From NCBI GenBank assembly GCA_039024315.1, contig JBCCQN010000009.1:28993-92992 (forward strand): a stretch of 64,000 bases of DNA, written 5' to 3'. Position 1 is the first letter of the stretch. Every line of letters starts with the position of its first letter. Positions 57,969-64,000 of the stretch are shown here, piece by piece. This DNA is from JBCAWW01 sp039024315. Lineage in GTDB: Bacteria; Bacteroidota; Bacteroidia; J057. Both the position numbers and the translations under genes were made by a program. Under the pieces are notes generated by a model. It was not told the origin of the DNA and searched no databases. It was given only the letters and a program-made list of their open reading frames with translations.

Positions 57969-58397
57969 TTATATACTTCCCTTATTGGCGACATAAAATG
58001 AGCGAAGGAGTTTCATGCCTTTGGCTTCTTGGTTTTCAAAAAGAGGCAGTAAATCCTTTTCGACTAGGTTTAGCTGAATGCCAATATCAGCTATAAACTC
58101 AGAGGTAGTAAGCCTCTTGTAAGCCATCGTCCAGTGGGGAAACAATCTGTTTTCGATGGCCCCCTCATAAAGGCGGATGATACCATGATGGCGCATATCC
58201 ATTTGAATCTTACGGTAAAGCCGTTGTACGTTGTATTCGGGTCCTTCTATAAGCTGGATGATACTCCCGTCCACATAGACCAAAATACCCGTTATCTGAT
58301 CCCTCACATTATTGAGATGAGATATCGCCATCAATTCGTCAAGCTCAATTTGACTCATATCCTTGAAGGCAGTACTTAGATAAACGATCTGATACAT
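57969..58397 (-). CDS. BLUF-domain blue-light photoreceptor
   Basis: 142 residues, essentially a BLUF domain plus a short C-terminal helical tail. The photocycle residues are present: Y6 (IVYLST), N30 (HLNNVRDQ), Q48 (IIQLIEGP), with W89 and M91 in 'FPHWTMAYKRL'; 'ITGILVYVDGS' is the flavin-binding strand. It binds FAD and changes hydrogen bonding on blue light. No effector domain or partner gene is adjacent, so the output is unknown; short BLUF proteins usually act by protein-protein contact. Confidence 0.95.
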   Translation of the reverse strand: MYQIVYLSTAFKDMSQIELDELMAISHLNNVRDQITGILVYVDGSIIQLIEGPEYNVQRLYRKIQMDMRHHGIIRLYEGAIENRLFPHWTMAYKRLTTSEFIADIGIQLNLVEKDLLPLFENQEAKGMKLLRSFYVANKGSI

Positions 58398-58570
58398 GAT
58401 CTAGCAGGTTTACTTCCAATAATGCAAAATCAGTACCGATTCGCAGCACAAACTAAGGCTAAAACTTACACGCTATCAAGCACTTAGTAATCATTAAGTA
58501 TAGAGTAAGAGGTAAAAAGTATGCCGTACATAAAAAAGGTCTAGATTAACCGCATGCCCAATTTTCTTCA

Positions 58571-58602
58571 GTCTTAATACTGAATACGATTGTCTAAGTA
58601 CT
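58571..58602. repeat. Dispersed 32-nt intergenic repeat, copy B
   Basis: Same as 21274-21305 except one base (GAATACGAT instead of GAATACTAT); its last base touches the stop codon of the LpxD-like gene. Confidence 0.85.
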
Positions 58603-59588
58603 TAAGATTTTCGATCCCACTTGCGGATCAAATCTGGCAGTTTATGTAGTGCGGCAATCTCTCTCAGTTTTTGGCGCGCTTCAGTAGCTACCATTCCCAG
58701 ATAAGTCTTGCCTCCTTCGAGCGAAGACATTACCCCCGTTTTGCCATACAACTGGGCCCCTTTACCGATGGTAAGGTCTTTGTTGACCCCGACTTGGCCC
58801 CACATGATGACATCATCTTCTACGATGACCACGCCAGCGATCCCCACCTGAGAGGCAATCAAACATCTCTTTCCGATCACAGTATCATGGCCCACTTGAA
58901 TCAAATTGTCTAGCTTGGTCCAGTCTCCAATTTCAGTATCCCCACTTACTCCACGGTCAATGCTACAATTGGTACCAATGTCCACGTGATTGCCAATGAC
59001 TACCCGACCTTTGGTCAACATCTTGTCCCGTCCGTAGGGCCTTGCTTTGAAATAAAAAGCTTCTCCCCCAATCACCGTACCGGCATTGATGGTCACTTCA
59101 TCTCCGATGATCGTATCCTCATAGATAGTCACATTGGGGTGTATGCGGCAATTTTTACCGATCTGGACCCGAGAGCCTATTACACAGTTATGACCAATTT
59201 GACTGTAATCTCCGATGCTTACGGCTGCGCCGAACGCTACATTTTGGCCTACTTTGACCTCCTTTCCCAACTGTGGTTCAGCCGCAATATCCAAGGGAAG
59301 ACTCGGCTGAAAATGTTCCGTTAAACGGTTGTAATCCCGAAATGGATCATCACTAATCAACAAGCCTTTGCCTGCTGGGACATCAACTGATTTGTTGATC
59401 AATATAGTGGTTGCGGCACTATTTAGGGCTTTATCATAATATTTGGCGATATCGACAAAAGTCAAGTCTCCGGCTTCAACCTTGTGAATCTCGTTGATCC
59501 CAGCAGTCATATGATCAGCATCTCCCACATATTTGCAGTTGAGGATTTTAGCTAGGTGGGAGAGTTTAACTGGATTTTTCAATTTCAT
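58602..59588 (-). CDS. lpxD: LpxD-like UDP-3-O-acylglucosamine N-acyltransferase
   Basis: ATG at 59588 is chosen (the frame is open to 59651) because 'KLKNPVKLSHLAKILNCKYVGD' is the natural LpxD start. 328 residues. N-terminal uridine-binding domain (about 1-100: 'EIHKVEAGDLTFVDIAKYYD'), then left-handed beta-helix hexapeptide repeats (about 110-290: 'VKVGQNVAFGAAVSIGDYSQIGHNCVIGSRVQIG'), with the catalytic His in 'QVGHDTVIGKRCLI'. Adds the second 3-hydroxyacyl chain in lipid A synthesis. Bacteroidota often carry a second LpxD-like gene apart from the lpxD-lpxC-fabZ cluster; this one stands alone, so it could be that paralogue. Confidence 0.85.
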   Translation of the reverse strand: MKLKNPVKLSHLAKILNCKYVGDADHMTAGINEIHKVEAGDLTFVDIAKYYDKALNSAATTILINKSVDVPAGKGLLISDDPFRDYNRLTEHFQPSLPLDIAAEPQLGKEVKVGQNVAFGAAVSIGDYSQIGHNCVIGSRVQIGKNCRIHPNVTIYEDTIIGDEVTINAGTVIGGEAFYFKARPYGRDKMLTKGRVVIGNHVDIGTNCSIDRGVSGDTEIGDWTKLDNLIQVGHDTVIGKRCLIASQVGIAGVVIVEDDVIMWGQVGVNKDLTIGKGAQLYGKTGVMSSLEGGKTYLGMVATEARQKLREIAALHKLPDLIRKWDRKS

Positions 59589-59689
59589 GTCGCGAAGGTA
59601 TAAAAGGCAAGGCAAATGTTTTGGTTCAAGCTGATCGCTTCTTTTGACCAAAGGCGAAACAAATATATAGCGAATCTTCGCTCATAAGG

Positions 59690-59720
59690 TTTGCAAATTG
59701 CTCGTATTCAACTAAATTTG
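59690..59720 (+). promoter_or_regulatory. Promoter of the membrane pyrophosphatase gene
   Basis: TTTG (59690-59693), 19-nt spacer, TAAATTTG (59713-59720): both boxes match the Bacteroidota consensus exactly. The transcript should start near 59727. Confidence 0.8.
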
Positions 59721-59769
59721 GGCCTCTTTTGAAATTTGGACTTAATTCTAAGCTATTACTAATTAATTC

Positions 59770-62088
59770 ATGGAGAATTTGATTTATATCCTTCCAATAG
59801 CAGGTCTGATCGGTCTGTTATATACCTTCGTACGCTCAAAATGGGTCGCAAAGCAAGACGTAGGGGATGATCGCATGGCGCGCATCGCCCAAAACATTGC
59901 TGAAGGGGCCATGGCTTTCTTGAAAGCCGAATACCGTGTGCTTGGCATCTTCGTCATCGCGGTTGCAGCTCTCCTTGCTTTCAAAGGTGCTTCCGAAGAA
60001 CAATCCAACTATTGGGTAGCACTTTCCTTTATTGTAGGAGCGATCTGTAGTGCTCTTGCAGGTTATATCGGTATGCGCGTAGCGACTAAAGCTAACGTTC
60101 GTACCACTCAAGCGGCTCGTACTTCTCTCGGCAAGGCCCTAGAAGTAGCATTTGCTGGTGGTTCTGTGATGGGACTAGGAGTGGTTGGTTTGGGTGTTTT
60201 AGGACTTAGCCTCCTGTTCATCATTTTTATGGCCCTAGACTTCGAAGGCGACGGTATGTCAGTGCTTGAGTTCGCCGAGACTAACGTTCTACTCAACGTT
60301 ATTTCTGGATTCTCTCTTGGTGCTTCTTCTATCGCCCTTTTCGCACGTGTGGGGGGTGGTATTTACACCAAAGCTGCTGACGTTGGTGCGGACCTTGTTG
60401 GTAAAGTTGAAGCGGGTATCCCTGAAGACCACCCACTAAATCCTGCTACTATTGCTGATAACGTAGGAGACAATGTGGGTGATGTTGCTGGTATGGGTGC
60501 TGACCTATTTGAGTCTTATGTAGGATCAATCATTGGTACCATGGTATTGGGTGCTGCCTTTATGGGTGGTGGCTCTGATTATGCAGACAACTTTAGCGGT
60601 CTCGGAGCGGTAATGCTTCCGCTAGTACTGGCTGCTACTGGTATTATCGTTTCTATCTTAGGTACATTCTTCGTAAAAGTAAAAGAAGGCGGTAGCCCAC
60701 ACCGCGCTTTGAATATTGGTGAATTTGGTTCTGCCGCTGTAATGCTACTCGTTGCTGCTGGCGTCATCCAATGGATGCTTCCTGAAACTTGGACTGCTGA
60801 TGGAACAGAGTACTCTTCTTGGGGGGTTTTCTTCGCCGTTATTTCTGGTATGATCGCCGGTCTTGCCGTAGGTAAAGTAACTGAATACTATACAGGCACT
60901 GACACCAAGCCAGTAATTGGTATCGTACGCCAGTCGCTTACTGGTTCTGCTACCAATATTATCTCTGGTCTTGGAGTAGGGATGATGTCAACTGCTTTCC
61001 CGATCCTATTGATCGCAGCTGCCATCTTGATCTCTTACAACTTTGCCGGTCTTTACGGCATCGCCATCGCAGCGGTTGGGATGCTAGCTAACACTGGTAT
61101 TCAGCTTGCGGTTGACGCTTACGGTCCTATTTCTGATAATGCTGGTGGTATCGCCGAGATGGCCGAACTACCCAAAGAAGTACGTCAGCGTACTGATAAA
61201 TTAGATGCTGTTGGTAACACTACTGCCGCTATCGGTAAAGGTTTTGCCATCGCTTCTGCGGCGCTTACTGCCTTGGCGCTCTTCGCAGCCTTCATGCAGC
61301 AAGCAGATATCAACGAAATTGACATCGCGAAGCCTAGCGTAATGTCTGGTCTTCTCGTGGGTGCCATGCTACCATTTGTATTCTCTGCCTTGGCCATGAA
61401 TGCTGTAGGTCGTGCGGCTATGTCTATGATTGAAGAGGTTCGTCGCCAGTTCAAGGATATCCCAGAACTGAAAGCTGCCCTTAACATCATGCGTAAATAT
61501 GACGCAGACCTTTCTAATGCTACTGAAGAAGATCGCGCGATCTTTGACGCAGCCGATGGCAAAGCAGAATATGATAAGTGTGTAGAGATTTCTACTACTG
61601 CTTCAATCAAAGAAATGGTACAGCCGGGTCTTTTGGCCATTTTGGTACCTGTTGCAGTTGGATTCCTCGGTGGTCCTGAAATGCTCGGTGGCCTACTTGC
61701 AGGGGTAACTTCTAGTGGGGTATTGATGGCGATCTTCCAGTCTAACGCTGGTGGTGCTTGGGACAACGCTAAGAAAATGTTTGAAGAAGGCGTTGATATC
61801 AACGGTGAGAAATACTACAAAGGTTCTGAGCCACACAAAGCTGCCGTGGTAGGTGATACAGTTGGTGACCCATTCAAAGACACTTCTGGCCCTTCCCTCA
61901 ACATCCTCCTCAAATTGATGTCTGTTGTAGCCTTAGTTATTGCCCCTACGATTAAAGAAGGTGGGATCATAGATTTTGGCGATTCAAAAGCCACTGAGAC
62001 CACACCGAGCGTTACGCAAAGCGTAGAAACAGTGGAAGAAGTGAATACAAACGACCCTGAGTTGGCGGTAATGCACAAAGAAGACTAA
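59770..62088 (+). CDS. hppA: K+-dependent, probably Na+-translocating membrane pyrophosphatase
   Basis: 772 residues, about 16 transmembrane helices. Signature motifs are intact: 'DVGADLVGKVEAGIPEDHPLNPATIADNVGDNVGDVAGMGADLFES', 'GGAWDNAKK', and 'VGDTVGDPFKDTSGP'. At the K+-site, 'GNTTAAIGKGFAI' has Ala where K+-independent enzymes have Lys, so the enzyme is K+-dependent; such enzymes commonly pump Na+. It uses the energy of PPi hydrolysis. An acidic C-terminal tail of about 35 residues is an addition. Codon use is strongly biased (GGT, GCT, CGT), suggesting high expression, and a near-perfect promoter lies upstream. Confidence 0.96.
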   Translation: MENLIYILPIAGLIGLLYTFVRSKWVAKQDVGDDRMARIAQNIAEGAMAFLKAEYRVLGIFVIAVAALLAFKGASEEQSNYWVALSFIVGAICSALAGYIGMRVATKANVRTTQAARTSLGKALEVAFAGGSVMGLGVVGLGVLGLSLLFIIFMALDFEGDGMSVLEFAETNVLLNVISGFSLGASSIALFARVGGGIYTKAADVGADLVGKVEAGIPEDHPLNPATIADNVGDNVGDVAGMGADLFESYVGSIIGTMVLGAAFMGGGSDYADNFSGLGAVMLPLVLAATGIIVSILGTFFVKVKEGGSPHRALNIGEFGSAAVMLLVAAGVIQWMLPETWTADGTEYSSWGVFFAVISGMIAGLAVGKVTEYYTGTDTKPVIGIVRQSLTGSATNIISGLGVGMMSTAFPILLIAAAILISYNFAGLYGIAIAAVGMLANTGIQLAVDAYGPISDNAGGIAEMAELPKEVRQRTDKLDAVGNTTAAIGKGFAIASAALTALALFAAFMQQADINEIDIAKPSVMSGLLVGAMLPFVFSALAMNAVGRAAMSMIEEVRRQFKDIPELKAALNIMRKYDADLSNATEEDRAIFDAADGKAEYDKCVEISTTASIKEMVQPGLLAILVPVAVGFLGGPEMLGGLLAGVTSSGVLMAIFQSNAGGAWDNAKKMFEEGVDINGEKYYKGSEPHKAAVVGDTVGDPFKDTSGPSLNILLKLMSVVALVIAPTIKEGGIIDFGDSKATETTPSVTQSVETVEEVNTNDPELAVMHKED

Positions 62089-62133
62089 TCAAAGTTTTGT
62101 CCAAGGCGAGTCCTTGTCAAAAACATAAAATTT

Positions 62134-62168
62134 AGGCGGTGGAGCTTGGCTCTATCGCCTTTTTCTTT
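62134..62168 (+). terminator. Terminator of hppA
   Basis: AGGCGGT / ATCGCCT outer stem with an inner GAGC-TTG-GCTC stem, then TTTTT. Confidence 0.8.
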
Positions 62169-62248
62169 GAGCACGATTTCGTATTTTAGGGAATCGTTCG
62201 TCGCAGACTGTCTTATCTATAGACGATCAAATTTTGAACCCTGTTTTC

Positions 62249-63880
62249 ATGAAAAAACTTCTGCTTCACCTCATATGCGCGCTAGCGGTTTTGGCCCCTC
62301 AATCGGGGAACGCTCAGTCGAAATATTGGATTGAATTAGCCGATAAAGGAGATCTCAGTCAATATGGGCCCACGGATATTCTCAGCCCCGCTGCTCTAGC
62401 CAACCGAGCCAAGCAGGGAATCATGCTTGACTATACCGACTATCCAGTCAATCCCACTTATATCCAAAAAATTAAGGCGCTAGGTATCCAGCCACTGCGA
62501 GCCAGCAAATGGTTTAATATGGTATCGGCAGAACTTACTATCTATCAAAAAGTGGCTTTATACTATCTACCTTTTGTCAAGGACATCACTCCAGTCCAAG
62601 GGGTTTCTAGAATCGCAGCTTATCTGGACGAAGCCTGCCCTGATGTTGAGTTGACGGATACGCCAGAACGCCAGCTAGACATGGTCCAACTCAATTCTCT
62701 CCATAGAGCGGGTTATACAGGCAAGGGTGTAACCATCGCCGTTTTTGACAATGGTTACAGAGGAGTAGATACTCTAAGTGCCTTCAATCATCTATTTGTC
62801 GAAGGTCGCATACTTGCCACCAAAGACTATGTTGACAATGACGATGATGTTTACGCGCCTTGCATTCACTGTCGCCATGGCACCAATGTCTTTTCTATTC
62901 TTGCCGCCAATCAACCGGGGGTTTTGACGGGCACGGCTCCTGATGCCAATTACATTTTGCTAAGAACAGAAAACGACTACTCAGAGACCCATCAAGAAGA
63001 AGACAATTGGTTGGCCGCCGCTGAATTTGCCGATAGTATCGGTGCGCAAGTATTCACTACTTCATTGGGCTATTATAATTTTGACGCAGGAGAAGGCAAC
63101 TATACCCAAGCAGACCTTGACGGTAATACCGCCATCATCACCCGTGCCGCAGACATGGCCGGAGAGAAAGGTATTCTCGTCGTCAACAGCGCAGGTAATA
63201 GTGCCAGTCGAGGCGTTACGGCTCCTGCCGACGGCGATTTAGTGATTGCCGTAGGAGCCGTGGATCAATGTGCAGAATACGCCAGCTTTTCTAGCCAAGG
63301 GCCAAGAGTTGATGGTAAAATCAAGCCAGAAGTGACCGCTATGGGACGAGACACTTACATTTTGTTACCAGATGGTGCCTTAGCACGCGGTAGTGGTACC
63401 TCCTTTAGTTGTCCAGTAATCTCGGGCATGTTGGCCTGTGTACTACAGGCCGTCCCTCAAGCTAGTCGCGAGCAGGTCTATGAAGCGCTGATTCAATCTG
63501 CTGACCGCTATGCAAATCCGGACAAGTTTTATGGCTATGGGATACCCAATGCACGCTTGATGCTAGAAACGCTAGGGCAAGATCCCCTCGCGCCAAGAAG
63601 CTACGACGATCCGTTCGCCGGAGGCGAACTCCTCCTCTACCCCAACCCCAATGCAGGAAGCTTTTGGCTGACGCTACCTTTTGGTACTGAGGCCTTTAGT
63701 GCACAATTAGAAATTTTTGATATCAGAGGTAGTAAGGTACATAGTCAAGCAATTGAATTCGATTCTGTCAATTTACCTTTCTACTTTGAGGCCGCGCTAC
63801 AAGCAGGTATCTATGAGCTTCGCATTCAAGATGTCGCCAATGAAAACCGACGTTACCTCCAAAAACTCGTAGTCTATTAA
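62249..63880 (+). CDS. S8 family serine peptidase with T9SS sorting domain
   Basis: ATG at 62249 (the frame is open to 62234). 543 residues with a signal peptide (LAVLAPQSGNAQ) and an inhibitor-like N-terminal region (about 25-145). Subtilase catalytic motifs: Asp in 'VTIAVFDNGYRG' (DNG instead of D(S/T)G), His in 'HCRHGTNVFSILA' (HGTN), oxyanion Asn in 'VNSAGNSA', Ser in 'GSGTSFSCPVISGMLA'. The T9SS type A sorting domain ends it ('LYPNPNAGS', 'DIRGSKVHS', 'QAGIYELRI', tail KLVVY). A secreted or surface protease. A GTTCGCC-GGA-GGCGAAC hairpin (63613-63629) lies in frame. Confidence 0.92.
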   Translation: MKKLLLHLICALAVLAPQSGNAQSKYWIELADKGDLSQYGPTDILSPAALANRAKQGIMLDYTDYPVNPTYIQKIKALGIQPLRASKWFNMVSAELTIYQKVALYYLPFVKDITPVQGVSRIAAYLDEACPDVELTDTPERQLDMVQLNSLHRAGYTGKGVTIAVFDNGYRGVDTLSAFNHLFVEGRILATKDYVDNDDDVYAPCIHCRHGTNVFSILAANQPGVLTGTAPDANYILLRTENDYSETHQEEDNWLAAAEFADSIGAQVFTTSLGYYNFDAGEGNYTQADLDGNTAIITRAADMAGEKGILVVNSAGNSASRGVTAPADGDLVIAVGAVDQCAEYASFSSQGPRVDGKIKPEVTAMGRDTYILLPDGALARGSGTSFSCPVISGMLACVLQAVPQASREQVYEALIQSADRYANPDKFYGYGIPNARLMLETLGQDPLAPRSYDDPFAGGELLLYPNPNAGSFWLTLPFGTEAFSAQLEIFDIRGSKVHSQAIEFDSVNLPFYFEAALQAGIYELRIQDVANENRRYLQKLVVY

Positions 63881-63930
63881 GCCCATAGACCTTCCCAAAA
63901 TTTGCTTTTGAAATTCTCAACCCCCGATTC

Positions 63931-64000
63931 ATGGCAGTATTATTTGACAGCTTCGCGGAATGGCAAGCGTATCTCACTCAACATCACGACAGCATCTGGC
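63931..64000 (+). CDS. YdeI/OmpD-associated family protein, 3' end outside window
   Basis: An ATG at 63931 starts a frame open to the window end: 'MAVLFDSFAEWQAYLTQHHD' followed by SIW. The FxSxxEWxxxLxxHH pattern is typical of the YdeI bacteriocin-protection/YdhG-like family N-terminus. Only 23 codons are visible, so the call is tentative. Confidence 0.5.
   Translation, partial: MAVLFDSFAEWQAYLTQHHDSIW

Noticed and set aside
57715..57996. 93-codon plus-strand frame
   Set aside because: It reads through two inverted TAAGCGTTC repeats and overlaps the BLUF gene end; composition is not protein-like.
61185..61802. 205-codon minus-strand frame inside hppA
   Set aside because: Antisense shadow of a strongly biased gene whose own frame is unmistakable.
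1..64000. The AAGCGTTC motif as a DNA uptake signal only
   Set aside because: Uptake signals are constant words; here the stem varies while staying paired, which fits a structured element better. Kept as a secondary possibility.

Overview
The window is chromosomal DNA from a member of the Bacteroidota, most likely of the Saprospiria type (Saprospira/Lewinella/Haliscomenobacter relatives). The evidence is five secreted proteins with C-terminal type IX secretion (T9SS) sorting domains, the T9SS regulator PorX, many SusD-less lipoproteins with LxxC lipoboxes, LytTR two-component regulators with a propeller sensor, an almost complete lack of Shine-Dalgarno sequences, and promoters of the Bacteroidota form TTTG-N17-19-TAnnTTTG. 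GC content is moderate (about 45 %). I see no rRNA, tRNA, CRISPR array, prophage or recognisable IS element. The genus cannot be fixed from the sequence alone.

Layout. 1-7 kb: the end of a T9SS cargo protein, porX, a vWA membrane protein, and an HD phosphohydrolase followed by a TauE/SafE permease. 7-14 kb: lipoproteins (a hydrolase; a GH113-like protein with a degenerate peptidase-like N-terminal part), two tandem TPR proteins sharing a C-terminal domain, and a small unknown. 14-18 kb: a 1105-residue calcium-repeat T9SS protein. 18-22 kb: a glycine-zipper protein, a LETM1/TerB-like protein coupled to a PaaE-like reductase, a 2Fe-2S ferredoxin and a TetR regulator. 22-31 kb: transketolase, a coiled-coil lipoprotein flanked by a duplicated 3' element, an acyl-CoA dehydrogenase with operator-like repeats, a LytTR regulator with a mutated phospho-site, and an ethanolamine-type permease. 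31-34 kb: an ECF sigma operon. 35-41 kb: carB, queA-ispD and a helical unknown. 41-54 kb: a T9SS protein with dockerin-like and cohesin-like parts, a thioesterase-TetR-SDR operon, a MATE exporter, a patatin/beta-barrel protein and an 893-residue repeat protein. 54-64 kb: a propeller sensor kinase with its LytTR regulator, a BLUF photoreceptor, an LpxD-like acyltransferase, a membrane pyrophosphatase, a subtilase and the start of a YdeI-like gene.

How it fits together. The gene content is mostly core metabolism and cell envelope, interleaved with large surface proteins that would leave through T9SS, whose regulator PorX is in the same window. The most unusual feature is not a gene. It is a family of very short hairpin repeats with a constant TAAGCGTTC head and a covarying stem around a (usually) 3-nt loop, found in both orientations between genes and apparently also inside reading frames. 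I count about 22 copies of the head octamer by eye, against about 2 expected by chance. Two copies carry a second palindrome nested inside the hairpin. A second unusual feature is a 36-nt element plus covarying terminator present on both sides of the coiled-coil lipoprotein gene; its base pairing only works fully as minus-strand RNA.
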